A stretch of DNA of 64,000 nucleotides from Pokkaliibacter plantistimulans (GCF_046844695.1 NZ_CP177354.1:4154001-4218000), one strand, 5' to 3'. Shown: positions 9,026 through 17,962, numbered from the stretch's first letter. Translations and numbers: made by a program. The notes: a model not told the origin generated them from the sequence alone.

Positions 9026-9631
9026 ATGTCCACTGAAGCACTACATCACGCCCATGATGATCATGGGCACCACGATGCCGGAGCAACAAAGGTCTTCGGT
9101 TTCTGGATCTACATAATGACTGACTGCATTATCTTTGCGACCCTGTTCGCAACGTATGCAGTTCTTCACAACAACATTGCCACCGGCCCAAGCGGCAAGG
9201 AAATTTTCGAGCTGCCATTCGTGCTGATTGAAACCTTCCTGCTGCTGATCAGTAGCTTCACCAGCGGTATTTCCATGCTGGCAATGCACCAGGGCGACAA
9301 AGCCAAGGTCATCAAATGGCTGATCATCACTGCCCTGCTGGGTGCAGGCTTCGTTGCGATGGAAATCTATGAGTTCCACCACCTGATTGAAGAAGGCATC
9401 GGTCCAGACAAGAGCGCCTTCCTGTCTTCATTCTTCACCCTGGTGGGTACTCACGGCTTCCACGTAAGCTGTGGCCTGATCTGGATGGTGGTCATGATGT
9501 TCCTTGTTTCCAAACAAGGACTCAGCGACACGAACAAGACTCGTCTGACCTGCCTGAGCTTGTTCTGGCACTTCCTGGACATCGTCTGGATCTGCGTATT
9601 TACCGTTGTTTATCTGATGGGGGCAATGTAA
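9026..9631 (+). CDS. cyoC: Cytochrome o ubiquinol oxidase subunit III
   Basis: 201 residues, a usual length for CyoC (E. coli 204), with five predicted membrane helices and a His-rich N-terminus (HHAHDDHGHHDAG). The family core appears in FGFWIYIMTDCIIFATLFATY and HGFHVSCGLIWMVVMM. A non-catalytic subunit that stabilises subunit I. The stop codon directly abuts the cyoD start. Confidence 0.95.
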   Translation: MSTEALHHAHDDHGHHDAGATKVFGFWIYIMTDCIIFATLFATYAVLHNNIATGPSGKEIFELPFVLIETFLLLISSFTSGISMLAMHQGDKAKVIKWLIITALLGAGFVAMEIYEFHHLIEEGIGPDKSAFLSSFFTLVGTHGFHVSCGLIWMVVMMFLVSKQGLSDTNKTRLTCLSLFWHFLDIVWICVFTVVYLMGAM

Positions 9632-9967
9632 ATGAGCGATCATCATTCACATGGCAATGGTGGCGCGAGCCACGGCAGCATGAAGTCCTACGTAAGCGGC
9701 TTTATTCTGTCCATCATTTTGACCCTGGTGCCCTTTGCTCTGGTTATGTTCCCAGGCCTGGCTACACCAGTAACTGCTGTTATTGTCATGGTAATCATGG
9801 CAATCGCTCAGGTACTGGTGCAGCTGGTGTTCTTCCTGCACATGGACAGCTCTTCAGAGCAAAGCTGGAACGTGATGGCATTCGCCTTCACTGTTCTGAT
9901 TGCGGTCATCCTGATCGGTGGTACGGTCTGGATCATGTACAACATGCATATCAACATGATCCTGTAA
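9632..9967 (+). CDS. cyoD: Cytochrome o ubiquinol oxidase subunit IV
   Basis: 111 residues (E. coli CyoD 109) with three membrane helices. The family motif VQLVFFLHMD lies in the middle, followed by WNVMAFAFTVLIAVILIGGTVWIMYNM. It helps assemble the Cu-B site in the oxidase. The ATG immediately follows the cyoC stop, implying translational coupling. A large hairpin separates it from cyoE. Confidence 0.95.
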   Translation: MSDHHSHGNGGASHGSMKSYVSGFILSIILTLVPFALVMFPGLATPVTAVIVMVIMAIAQVLVQLVFFLHMDSSSEQSWNVMAFAFTVLIAVILIGGTVWIMYNMHINMIL

Positions 9968-9981
9968 GACTGTCCGCCTAC

Positions 9982-10017
9982 CGTAAGAACGGGTGCCTGC
10001 TGGCACCCTTTCTTACG
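9982..10017 (+). other. Large hairpin between cyoD and cyoE
   Basis: CGTAAGAA (9982-9989) pairs with TTCTTACG (10010-10017) and GGGTGCC (9991-9997) pairs with GGCACCC (10002-10008). One C/T mismatch interrupts the stem and the loop is 4 nt. The upper stem is followed by TTTCTT, so it could act as a leaky terminator. It could also protect the cyoABCD mRNA and lower cyoE output relative to the structural subunits. Confidence 0.75.
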
Positions 10018-10043
10018 CCTCTTCAACTGGTAAGCGTGTTCTG

Positions 10044-10937
10044 ATGATTAAGAGATACTTACTCGTTACTAAGCCGGGAATCATTTTCGGCAACCTGATC
10101 TCTGTTGCCGGGGGCTTCTTCCTAGCTGCCAAGGGCAGCGTAGATTTATCCCTGTTTCTGGCCACGGTGGTTGGGCTGTCATTGATCGTGGCATCAGGAT
10201 GTGCACTGAATAACTGCATTGACCGCGACATCGATCGCAAGATGGAACGCACCAAGAATCGCGTAACCGTCACGGGCGCCATGTCCACCAAAGCAGCATT
10301 CACCCATGGCATCGTTCTGGGCTTGATTGGCTTTGGCATGCTTTATTACTGGACCAACCTCGTTGCACTGGGATTTGCAGCATTCGGCTTCTTTATTTAT
10401 GTAGTTGTCTACAGCCTCTACATGAAGCGCAACTCAGTTTACGGCACACTGGTTGGCAGCTTTTCTGGTGCAGTACCACCTGTCGTCGGATACTGTGCAG
10501 TCACTGGCAATTTCGACATAGGCGCAGCGATTCTGCTGATCATGTTTAGTCTGTGGCAGATGCCCCACTCCTATGCCATTGCGATATTCCGCTTCAAAGA
10601 CTACGAAGCAGCGAATATCCCTGTCCTTCCCGTTGCTCAGGGCATCAACAAAGCCAAGCACCATATCGTCATCTACATCGTTGCCTTCGCCCTGGCGACA
10701 GTCATGCTGGCCCTGAGCGGCTACGTCGGCTACGGCTATCTGGTGGTTGCCTGTGCAACCAGCTTGTGGTGGCTGGGAATGGCGCTGTCAGGCTATAAGT
10801 CCAGCACTGATGATAGGTTGTGGGCCCGCAAGGTTTTTGTGGTTTCAATCGTTACCATCACCGCACTGAGCGTAATGATGGCAGTTGACTTCCAGACACC
10901 AGCATCTCAACTGGATATGCTGGCCTATCTGGGCTAA
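10044..10937 (+). CDS. cyoE: Protoheme IX farnesyltransferase (haem O synthase)
   Basis: 297 residues from the ATG at 10044, matching the E. coli N-terminus (MIKRYLLVTKPGIIFGNLIS). The upstream in-frame GTG at 9993 would place the start inside the inter-cistronic hairpin. A UbiA-type membrane prenyltransferase: the prenyl-diphosphate Mg site is NNCIDRDIDRKMERTKNR, with a second conserved segment around YSLYMKRNSVYGTLVGSFSGAVPPVVGY. It adds farnesyl to haem B to make haem O for CyoB. A terminator follows. Confidence 0.95.
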   Translation: MIKRYLLVTKPGIIFGNLISVAGGFFLAAKGSVDLSLFLATVVGLSLIVASGCALNNCIDRDIDRKMERTKNRVTVTGAMSTKAAFTHGIVLGLIGFGMLYYWTNLVALGFAAFGFFIYVVVYSLYMKRNSVYGTLVGSFSGAVPPVVGYCAVTGNFDIGAAILLIMFSLWQMPHSYAIAIFRFKDYEAANIPVLPVAQGINKAKHHIVIYIVAFALATVMLALSGYVGYGYLVVACATSLWWLGMALSGYKSSTDDRLWARKVFVVSIVTITALSVMMAVDFQTPASQLDMLAYLG

Positions 10938-10960
10938 GTTCTCGCAGCCCAATTTAAAGA

Positions 10961-10982
10961 CCCCACTTGATAGTGGGGTTTT
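10961..10982 (+). terminator. Terminator of the cyo operon
   Basis: CCCCACT (10961-10967) pairs with AGTGGGG (10972-10978), 4-nt loop, followed by TTTT. Confidence 0.9.
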
Positions 10983-11387
10983 GCATTTTTTGCCTGCCAC
11001 TTATTGTGAAACTAATGATCAGTCTCTTAACCGCCAGCACACCTGACACACTCACCCCAAAACGGATAGCTCCCAACAAACAACACCCTTCACACAAGCG
11101 GAACACCAACCGACGGATCACCCACTCCCCTCTTCAACTTGATTTAAAGCTATATCAGCCAGGCCGCCCTACACCCTCCAAGCATAGACCTCAGGAGCAG
11201 CTATAGATGGCCCTCTGACCAACATCGAAGTTTAGGATGCAGAATCAAACGGGGCGCGCAGCGAGAAACGAAGCGGTTTCAAAGAAGGAAAACAGTCAGA
11301 AGCATCCGTACCAATGCCGACAAGATTAGAAGCACCAGCCGCCAAAAAAGACGCGCAAGCGCATGCTATAACGCAGAAAAACAAAAA
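10983..11387. other. Intergenic region without recognisable gene
   Basis: About 400 bases between the cyo terminator and the tRNA-Ser terminator. A possible 79-residue frame on the plus strand starts inside the cyo terminator and has proline- and threonine-rich sequence of no family. I see no gene here. Confidence 0.6.
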
Positions 11388-11417
11388 GCCCCGACTGATT
11401 TTTCAGTCGGGGCTTTT
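11388..11417 (-). terminator. Terminator of tRNA-Ser
   Basis: An 11-bp perfect stem (11388-11398 with 11403-11413), 4-nt loop, with a T run on both strands. It lies 11 bases after the 3' end of the tRNA on the minus strand. Confidence 0.85.
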
Positions 11418-11427
11418 CATTGGAATC

Positions 11428-11517
11428 TGGCGGTGAGGGAGGGATTCGAACCCTCGATACGGTTTCCCGTATACACACTTTCCAGGCGTGCTCCTTCAGC
11501 CACTCGGACACCTCACC
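11428..11517 (-). tRNA. tRNA-Ser (GGA)
   Basis: 90 nt with CCA encoded. The long variable arm is typical of serine tRNA, the T loop is GGTTCGAATCC, and the anticodon loop CTGGAAA reads GGA. The acceptor stem GGTGAGG/CCTCACC is complete. Confidence 0.95.
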
Positions 11518-11546
11518 GGTTGCGCTCATCGCTGAACGCGGTGCGT

Positions 11547-11575
11547 AATGTACTTAATAGGCATTTGAAACGCAA
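11547..11575 (-). promoter_or_regulatory. Promoter of tRNA-Ser
   Basis: On the minus strand TTGCGT (11570-11575) and TACATT (11547-11552) are separated by 17 bp, followed by a GC-rich discriminator. The likely start is about 25 nt before the mature tRNA. Confidence 0.55.
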
Positions 11576-11621
11576 GCACTTTTTTCATCAGTACAATTCA
11601 GGCAAAGCAGAGCGATGAGCT

Positions 11622-12110
11622 TCACACCTGCTCAGCACGAGCAAAAGCAACAAAGCGCCCTGACAACATAACCGCCACCTCGCCATTACTGCGAATTTCC
11701 GCACGTAACGGCAAAGAGGCCTTCCCTCGCTCCGTAAGTTTATGCAGAAAGACATCAAGCAACTGTTCCTCTGGGTAGTAGCAAAGCGCGCAGAAATCCG
11801 CTTTAACAGGTGCCAGGTAAGTCAGCTCACTGGTATGTACAACCACATCAAAGCCATTTGCCTTTACAGATTCAGCATAAATAGATGTCAGAGACCAGCC
11901 AGACAACGTAGCGATTGCAGAGAGAGCCCCTCCAAAGCCTGTCCCTTTGTCATTCACGTTGGGAGCCAGGGGGGCACTCAACGACAACCCCTCCTTCTGT
12001 AAAGTGATACCTTGCAATGACATGTGCGCAACAAGCGGGATCGCGCTCAACAGCCTGCGCTCAACCCTCAGAACATCAGCATCATCGAATGCTCTCATCA
12101 GCTCATCCAT
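11622..12110 (-). CDS. YiiD C-terminal-like thioesterase (hot-dog fold)
   Basis: 162 residues. The segment APLAPNVNDKGTGFGGALSAIATLSGWSL matches the YiiD C-terminal thioesterase family (hot-dog fold), which has an N-x-x-G-T-x-F-GG pattern. The rest of the fold follows as VVVHTSELTYLAPVKADF. The acyl-thioester substrate is unknown. The start overlaps the stop of the upstream nitroreductase gene by 8 bases, implying translational coupling. Confidence 0.75.
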   Translation of the reverse strand: MDELMRAFDDADVLRVERRLLSAIPLVAHMSLQGITLQKEGLSLSAPLAPNVNDKGTGFGGALSAIATLSGWSLTSIYAESVKANGFDVVVHTSELTYLAPVKADFCALCYYPEEQLLDVFLHKLTERGKASLPLRAEIRSNGEVAVMLSGRFVAFARAEQV

Positions 12111-12663
12111 ACCACGATGTTACAAAATCCGCACTGTTCAATACGGGCGAGACCGGTAAATGCCCTTTCGGCGTGCCTATATAAATATAACCAATATTCA
12201 CCTCCCCCTTGACCAACCCAAGCTGCTGATTAATCACTTCATCATCGGCTACCCAACCAGTACGCCAGATTGCTCCCAGACCCTGAGCATGTGCGGCCAG
12301 CAGGATGTTCTGCGCCGCAGCGCCTGCAGACAGAATTTGCTCCTGCTCTGGAACTTTCGGGTGCTGCTGGCAGCATGCTATTACAACAATAAGCATGGGA
12401 GCCCGCAGTGGCATATTGAGGCATTTTTCCAGAAAAGCTGGATCGGCATCGGGATCATTGTCCATGGCCACTTGGGCAAATAACTCCCCAAGGCGAACAA
12501 GCGCCTCACCTTGAACGACAACAAATCGCCAGGGGCGCAGTGCTCCATGATCTGGCGCACGCAATGCCGCGCGCCACAAAAGCTCTAACTGGTCTGAGGT
12601 GGGAGCAGGCTCGGTAAGTTGAGCTACAGAAACCCGCTGCTGAAGTAAACTTAATGCATCCAT
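12103..12663 (-). CDS. NAD(P)H nitroreductase, YdjA-like
   Basis: 186 residues from the ATG at 12663, giving MDALSLLQQRVSVAQLTEPAPT, which aligns with the E. coli YdjA N-terminus. An upstream GTG at 12672 is less likely. Family features include RAALRAPDHGALRPWRFVVVQG, the small-nitroreductase FMN region, then SAGAAAQNILLAAHAQGLGAIWRTG and IYIGTPKG. YdjA-type flavoproteins reduce nitro compounds in vitro and the natural substrate is unclear. Forms a two-gene unit with the downstream thioesterase. Confidence 0.88.
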   Translation of the reverse strand: MDALSLLQQRVSVAQLTEPAPTSDQLELLWRAALRAPDHGALRPWRFVVVQGEALVRLGELFAQVAMDNDPDADPAFLEKCLNMPLRAPMLIVVIACCQQHPKVPEQEQILSAGAAAQNILLAAHAQGLGAIWRTGWVADDEVINQQLGLVKGEVNIGYIYIGTPKGHLPVSPVLNSADFVTSWYG

Positions 12664-13192
12664 GAATAACACTCGCTCGCGATCAGATAAGAAAATATTG
12701 CTGGTACGTCATTGCCGACTCGTATCAGCAGAGTCGTTTTCTGCCTTTCAGGCTATCGCTAGAGACGGCTGAGAAGGCACAAAAATGCAGGTGCATTTAT
12801 GTTTATCTGCATTCGCAGATACAAAACTCTTAATTGTTACGCAGTACGTTACATGCTTTAGTCAAATATGATGCTGAAACATCAAACTGAAAACAGCTAA
12901 TATCCTGTCGCAGATCTGCCATAAAGATATATATGAATTAGACTATGCTCACACAGAAGAGCATAAGAAACCTCGACAGGGGAACATAGACCAAAACTCG
13001 AGTACTACTTACTGTCAATTTGCGCTTTAGATGACAATGGCCAAGCAACGCAACGCGTAGCTCAACAAATTATTTAGTACACTCGAGCCATACTAGCCTG
13101 ATCATTTTTAACACGTGAGTAAAAGGCAGTGGAACCAGAGGCATGCTTAAAGTCCCCACCTGCTTAGCGGATCTGAACAATGGGAATATTGA
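12664..13192. other. Intergenic region between divergent genes
   Basis: About 530 bases with no plausible coding frame. One small hairpin TATCTGC-ATTC-GCAGATA is at 12804-12821. Promoters for the nitroreductase gene (minus) and the coiled-coil gene (plus) must lie here, but I cannot place them with confidence. Confidence 0.5.
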
Positions 13193-14287
13193 ATGAGTTT
13201 ACAGGACCCTTTTATGCTGCTCGCCCTTGAAGCAATTGTGGTTTTGGCATTTTTACTCATCTTGCTGGCAGTTTTCAGTCGCTACCAGAATCAACGTATT
13301 AAACGCCTTAGGTCTCAGCTGGAAAGGGGCCCGGAACAAATGCCTGACCTTGATCTTGCCGATATAGATGGCGAGCAAGACAGTAGCTACCGCTACCATC
13401 TGAACAAAGCATTGCAGCATACTGTTCAACACTATAAAGAGCTTCGCCCCGATCAAACCAACTTTGAGTTCAATAAAGATCTTCCTGCTGAGGTTCAGAC
13501 CACAGCAATGCGACTAATGTTCCTGCATGCTGAAAAGCAGGCCCTTAAGTCAAACGATGAAAACAGCTTCTGGGACAGTATTCACAAAAGCCTTTCACGC
13601 GTCGCCGAAACGTACATGGAAGACTTTGAGCAAAAAAGGCGCAAGCCTGAACCGGTACCACTTGTTGAACCATCCAGTGTGACCAACGCTTCAGGACAAC
13701 CCCGACAGGAAGCAGAATTGCTTGGGCACCTCATCCCATCAGTAAGCAAGTTAATTCGGCAGGCCGCAGACTCCAGCAAACACCTCACCACACTTAACTC
13801 TGAGCTGGAAAAAACAATTCAGAATCAACCAGCACTCAAAGATACACTCACCACCCTATCAACAGCTTTTGGCCCTAACTATCCCGCCGACAGCGAACCT
13901 GCCACAACGACACTGAATGGATGGAGAGAGATCCTGTCCTCACTAAAACAAGCTCAGCAAGCCTGCCAGAACGCACTGACGTTGGATATGCCTGCTCCAG
14001 ATGAAGATCTCAACTTACTGAAAGAGAAGCTCGCTGACTTGCTGTGGTACACCAACGCCCAGATTCCAGAATATCTTGAGCAGATTCAAATCCTCCAATC
14101 TGCAACGGGTCAGCTGCATGATGCACTAAGCACTATCCGCCCCAAAACTCAGCATCACGCGTTTATAGAGGAGATGCTTAAAGAGTCCCGAGATATGCAC
14201 CACGTATTACGGACCGATCTTGAACGCCTCCAGGGCCAGCTTAAACTCATTGAGTCTGCCACGCAGACATTCAGCTTGCTGCAATAA
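13193..14287 (+). CDS. Uncharacterised membrane-anchored coiled-coil protein
   Basis: 364 residues. A single N-terminal membrane helix (about 9-28, LLALEAIVVLAFLLILLAVF) is followed by a basic stretch (RYQNQRIKRLRSQLER), which predicts a cytoplasmic body by the positive-inside rule. The body is helical with likely coiled coils around HLIPSVSKLIRQAADSSKHLTTLNSELEKTI and at the C-terminus. No enzyme motif is visible. I do not recognise the family. The gene stands alone with its own terminator. Small anchored coiled-coil proteins often act as scaffolds or in envelope processes, but nothing here shows which. Confidence 0.7.
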   Translation: MSLQDPFMLLALEAIVVLAFLLILLAVFSRYQNQRIKRLRSQLERGPEQMPDLDLADIDGEQDSSYRYHLNKALQHTVQHYKELRPDQTNFEFNKDLPAEVQTTAMRLMFLHAEKQALKSNDENSFWDSIHKSLSRVAETYMEDFEQKRRKPEPVPLVEPSSVTNASGQPRQEAELLGHLIPSVSKLIRQAADSSKHLTTLNSELEKTIQNQPALKDTLTTLSTAFGPNYPADSEPATTTLNGWREILSSLKQAQQACQNALTLDMPAPDEDLNLLKEKLADLLWYTNAQIPEYLEQIQILQSATGQLHDALSTIRPKTQHHAFIEEMLKESRDMHHVLRTDLERLQGQLKLIESATQTFSLLQ

Positions 14288-14335
14288 GGCTGAGTAAGGC
14301 AGCAAGACATTGTTAGCCTCATACTAATCATACTA

Positions 14336-14369
14336 AAAAGCCGGAACAGCCTTAGCTGCTCCGGCTTTT
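14336..14369. terminator. Bidirectional terminator
   Basis: AAAAGCCGGA pairs with TCCGGCTTTT, with an inner CAGC/GCTG pairing, a single mismatch and the loop CTTA. It separates the convergent coiled-coil gene and queF and has T runs on both strands. Confidence 0.85.
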
Positions 14370-14399
14370 CATGCCACCCCCAAATGTATGCCTGCAGGG

Positions 14400-15218
14400 T
14401 TACTGGCGTGGTAAGCGGTAGAACGTAGGCAGCGCCTGCGATGTAGATCTCCAAGGGTTAATATCTAACCCGCCACGACGAACATAACGCGCATAAACCG
14501 TGAGCTGCTCTGGCTGACAACGCATCATTATGTCAGTGAAGATCTGCTCCACACACTGCTCGTGGAAGTCTCCATGATTACGGTAGGAGACGATGTAGCG
14601 TAACAACGACTCGTGGTCTATGGCCTTACCGACATAGCGAACGACGACTGTCCCCCAGTCAGGCTGACCCGTTACTGGGCAGTTGGATTTTAGCAAGTTG
14701 CTATGTACAACCTCCTCAACCACAGAACCCGCCCCTTTGGCATGGGACAGCAAAGAAGCTTCCGGGAGGTAGTGATCAATAGTCACATCAAGGTCATCCA
14801 GGCACAAACCCTCCGGCAATGAAGGCACCAACAGCTGATGCAATGGCTGCAGTGTCACCGACACTTGTGCACCCGCAGCAGCTGAAAGATCCCTTGCCAT
14901 CATCTCAGCTACCCGATCCCAGCTTGCCACTCGATAGCCATTGAAGGAATTCAGGTACAGCTTGAAGGACTTGGACTCAATGATACTTGGTGAATCACCT
15001 GGTATATCGAACGTCGCCATCGCAGCCACTGGCTTGCCTTTCTCATTCAGCCAGGAGATCTCATAACCAGTCCACACGTCCGTGCGATAGCAGGATCCAG
15101 TCCAGATCTGCTGGCGAGGAATAGGACACAGCTGAGCCGGATCATACTGGTCCACGTAGGCACTTTTTTCACCCAGAGGAGCCTGCGCCTGCTTCAACAA
15201 TGATTCAGTCTTACTCAT
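14400..15218 (-). CDS. queF: NADPH-dependent 7-cyano-7-deazaguanine reductase
   Basis: 272 residues, the long bimodular QueF form of gammaproteobacteria (E. coli 282). The conserved ESKSFKLYLNSFN helix is at about 81-93. The catalytic cysteine sits in SNLLKSNCPVTGQPDWGTV, and the second substrate region is YRNHGDFHEQCVEQIFTDI. It reduces preQ0 to preQ1 in queuosine synthesis. GAGGTGGGGAGAG precedes the ATG. Lies 12 bases downstream of the ABC permease gene on the same strand. A queuosine-precursor transporter gene (yhhQ) also occurs in this window. Confidence 0.95.
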   Translation of the reverse strand: MSKTESLLKQAQAPLGEKSAYVDQYDPAQLCPIPRQQIWTGSCYRTDVWTGYEISWLNEKGKPVAAMATFDIPGDSPSIIESKSFKLYLNSFNGYRVASWDRVAEMMARDLSAAAGAQVSVTLQPLHQLLVPSLPEGLCLDDLDVTIDHYLPEASLLSHAKGAGSVVEEVVHSNLLKSNCPVTGQPDWGTVVVRYVGKAIDHESLLRYIVSYRNHGDFHEQCVEQIFTDIMMRCQPEQLTVYARYVRRGGLDINPWRSTSQALPTFYRLPRQ

Positions 15219-15230
15219 CTCTCCCCACCT

Positions 15231-16004
15231 CTAATTACGAATACCCTTGCCCGATTTCAACAAATGCAGGCAATACACAAACAAAGCCACACTGAACAGC
15301 AGGATAATCCCTATCGCCGTACCAACATTGATATCTGAAACCCCAAGAATGCCAAATCGGAAAGCGTTGATCATATAAAGAATCGGATTGGCCTGAGAGG
15401 CTGCCTGCCAGAAGGGTGGTAACAGCGTGATGGAATAGAATACGCCACCAAGATAGGTCAATGGCGTCAACACAAAGGTCGGCACAATGGAAATATCATC
15501 AAAGGTATGGGCATAGACCGCGTTCACAAAACCACCAAGTGAAAACAGGAAGGCAGTAAGAAACACGACCAGCACCGTAATGCCGATATGATGCACATGC
15601 AGCTTGGTAAAGAACAGCGACAACAACGTCACAATCAGCCCGACAGCCAGACCACGCGCAACGCCACCCAATACATACCCCGATAAAATGACCCAGTTAG
15701 GCACAGGAGATACCAGCAACTCTTCTATATGCCCCTGAAACTTCGTACCAAAAAAAGACGACACAACATTGCCATAGGAGTTTGTGATCACCGACATCAT
15801 GATCAGCCCCGGCACAATAAACTGGATATAGGTAAAGCCACCCATATCCCCAATGCGGTTGCCGATCAGGTTGCCGAAGATAACGAAGTACAGAGTCATG
15901 GTGATCGCTGGTGGCAGCAAGGTCTGCACCCAGATACGAGAAAAACGGCGAATCTCTTTAATAAATATGGTCCAGAACGCCACCATCAGTTCGCGCGAGG
16001 TCAT
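15231..16004 (-). CDS. ABC-2 type transporter permease (YadH-like)
   Basis: 257 residues with six hydrophobic segments, matching the ABC-2 permease family (YadH). Characteristic segments are FTYIQFIVPGLIMMSVITNSYGNVVSSFFGTKFQGHIEELLVSPV and the late loop LTPLTYLGGVFYSITLLPP. It pairs with the upstream ATPase gene, with which it shares a 4-bp ATGA overlap. The exported substrate is unknown. Confidence 0.9.
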   Translation of the reverse strand: MTSRELMVAFWTIFIKEIRRFSRIWVQTLLPPAITMTLYFVIFGNLIGNRIGDMGGFTYIQFIVPGLIMMSVITNSYGNVVSSFFGTKFQGHIEELLVSPVPNWVILSGYVLGGVARGLAVGLIVTLLSLFFTKLHVHHIGITVLVVFLTAFLFSLGGFVNAVYAHTFDDISIVPTFVLTPLTYLGGVFYSITLLPPFWQAASQANPILYMINAFRFGILGVSDINVGTAIGIILLFSVALFVYCLHLLKSGKGIRN

Positions 16005-16930
16005 ATACTCTCCCCTCTGACCAAAGCCACAAACAACTCCTCCAGTCGATTAGCTTTATTTCTCATACTGACCACTTCAATTCCGTGTGCCTGCAAACCG
16101 GAAAACAGCGCTGTAATACCACGCGACTTCTCTACTTCAACTTGCAGCGTATGCTCACCCACAAGGCTCAACGGGTAATGCTCCAATACCGGTATATCTG
16201 CCGGCAGAAGATCACGACTGATATCCAATAAGAACGTCTCAGTATTGAGCTTGGACAGCAGAGACCGCATCGACGTGTTCTCGATAATCTCGCCCTTGTT
16301 AATGATGGCAATATGTCGGCAGAGATTTTCTGCCTCTTCGAGGTAGTGAGTAGTCAAGATAATCGTCGTACCTTCCTCAGAGTTGAGGTCACGCAGAAAA
16401 TCCCAGAGAGAACGACGTAACTCGATATCCACTCCAGCGGTGGGCTCATCCAGAATGAGCAACTTGGGGGAGTGCACCAATGCCCGTGCGATCATCAGCC
16501 GCCGCTTCATGCCGCCCGATAGCATTCTTGACACGTTGTTGCGCTTTTCCCATAGATCAAGTTTTTTCAGTAAACGCTCAGCACGGGGAGCTGCGACATC
16601 AGCGGGAATGCCATAATACCCAGCCTGCGTAATGACCACATTCCAGACCTTTTCGAACTGGTTGAAATTAAACTCTTGTGGCACGACACCGAGCATTTTC
16701 TTGGCGTTAGACAGTTTTGTGTCCAGATCATAGCCAAAGATAGTGACTGAGCCTTCCGTCTTTCTCACCAAGGACGAAACGATACTTAGCGTGGTAGACT
16801 TGCCTGCGCCATTAGGCCCTAGCAAAGCGAAAAAATCACCTTGTTCCACATCCAGATCTATGCCTTTTAAAGCCTCGAAACCATTACCATATACCTTTCG
16901 CAACCCACGTATGGTTAGCGCTTTGGTCAT
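16001..16930 (-). CDS. ABC transporter ATPase (YadG-like)
   Basis: 309 residues from the ATG at 16930, preceded by GGGGACAGG. The in-frame TTG at 16951 has no such site. Walker A is GPNGAGKST, the signature is LSGGMKRRL, Walker B is LLILDEPTAGVD, and the H-loop is in LTTHYLEEAENL. A C-terminal extension of about 85 residues is typical for drug/lipid exporter ATPases of the CcmA/YadG branch. Forms an exporter with the downstream permease gene. The adjacency to queF and a PA2817-like gene resembles Pseudomonas aeruginosa. Confidence 0.92.
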   Translation of the reverse strand: MTKALTIRGLRKVYGNGFEALKGIDLDVEQGDFFALLGPNGAGKSTTLSIVSSLVRKTEGSVTIFGYDLDTKLSNAKKMLGVVPQEFNFNQFEKVWNVVITQAGYYGIPADVAAPRAERLLKKLDLWEKRNNVSRMLSGGMKRRLMIARALVHSPKLLILDEPTAGVDIELRRSLWDFLRDLNSEEGTTIILTTHYLEEAENLCRHIAIINKGEIIENTSMRSLLSKLNTETFLLDISRDLLPADIPVLEHYPLSLVGEHTLQVEVEKSRGITALFSGLQAHGIEVVSMRNKANRLEELFVALVRGESI

Positions 16931-17122
16931 AACCTGTCCCCAATTATGCAATGGCCACCTTTTTTAGGGTGGAAACCTGGCATTTTCAACCAGGCCTGAG
17001 TGAACCAATGCGTTTCGAATTCTGAATCAATCACGCCCGCTTAGTTGCGGCAGTATTACATCAACAATGACCGGCTCTCGGTGTATATCCCGGAAAAGCC
17101 TGACCTCAAAGGAATCCGCTAC

Positions 17123-17527
17123 ATGAATGATCAACAATGGTTTGAGTATCATCTGGATCAGCTGCTAGAAAGCCTCAATAAGTTAGAGGCACTGTCAGAA
17201 TTCGCTCCTGAGCACATCAGCGAGACTGACGAATTATTCTTGGAAAACTTCCAGCATTTGATTGAAAGCATGTCGACACACAGTGGCGATTGGTACACAG
17301 AGGGACAAGACGTCATTAATCAGCTTGTTCGCCTCTATCCTCAGCATACTCATTTGGCGAGTCGCGACTTGTTTTGGTTTTTCGGCGGCGACTGCCTGCA
17401 CTTTCTCGATGACGAAGAAATCGAATTCTACCAGAACATTGAAGAGTTGCGCTTTCAGGCTGAACAGCAAGGCTTACACTTTGACTATGAAGCTTTAAAA
17501 GATCGCTTTGGGAAAACGACGCACTGA
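17123..17527 (+). CDS. PA2817 family conserved protein
   Basis: 134 residues from the ATG at 17123 (AAAGGA 9 bases upstream). The start at 17045 lacks a ribosome binding site. The sequence is acidic and helical (WFEYHLDQLLESLNKLEALSEF, LASRDLFWFFGGDCLHFLDDEEIEFYQ). It matches my memory of the PA2817 family of Pseudomonas and relatives, for which no function is established. Divergent from the ABC exporter operon. Confidence 0.7.
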   Translation: MNDQQWFEYHLDQLLESLNKLEALSEFAPEHISETDELFLENFQHLIESMSTHSGDWYTEGQDVINQLVRLYPQHTHLASRDLFWFFGGDCLHFLDDEEIEFYQNIEELRFQAEQQGLHFDYEALKDRFGKTTH

Positions 17528-17538
17528 TAAGTCTGTTC

Positions 17539-17567
17539 GGCTGAGCCTCGCCCAATCGGGCTCAGCC
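17539..17567 (+). terminator. Hairpin after the PA2817-like gene
   Basis: GGCTGAGCC (17539-17547) pairs with GGCTCAGCC (17559-17567), loop 11 nt, followed only by TTC. A moderate terminator candidate. Confidence 0.55.
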
Positions 17568-17635
17568 TTCAGGAAAAGCCAAAATGCTGATTTAGTCAGA
17601 TGTAAGAATGCACACAGGAAATCAAAAGGAATAAC

Positions 17636-17651
17636 ATCACAAAGCTGTGAT
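17636..17651 (-). terminator. Possible terminator of the Glu/Gly tRNA array
   Basis: ATCACA (17636-17641) pairs with TGTGAT (17646-17651), 4-nt loop. On the minus strand it is followed by GTTATTCCTTTT. Weak stem, but placed 40 bases after the last tRNA. Confidence 0.4.
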
Positions 17652-17691
17652 GATGAAGTTCACTAAAGGAGAAATAAGACAAGAAAAGAAA

Positions 17692-17767
<76 letters not shown>

Positions 17768-17768
17768 G

Positions 17769-17844
17769 TGGCGTCCCATAGGGGGTTCGAACCCCTGTTA
17801 CCGCCGTGAAAGGGCGGTGTCCTAGGCCACTAGACGAATGGGAC
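17769..17844 (-). tRNA. tRNA-Glu (TTC), array copy 4
   Basis: 76 nt with CCA. Acceptor GTCCCAT, anticodon loop CTTTCAC, T loop GTTCGAACC. Separated from the following tRNA-Gly by a single C. Confidence 0.97.
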
Positions 17845-17885
17845 ACATAACATTCTTTAGCCACTTCACTCCTTAGAGTGGTAAG

Positions 17886-17961
<76 letters not shown>

Positions 17962-17962
17962 G

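Noticed and set aside
10967..11206. 79-codon plus-strand open frame after cyoE
   Set aside because: Starts within the cyo terminator, has no ribosome binding site and a low-complexity sequence.
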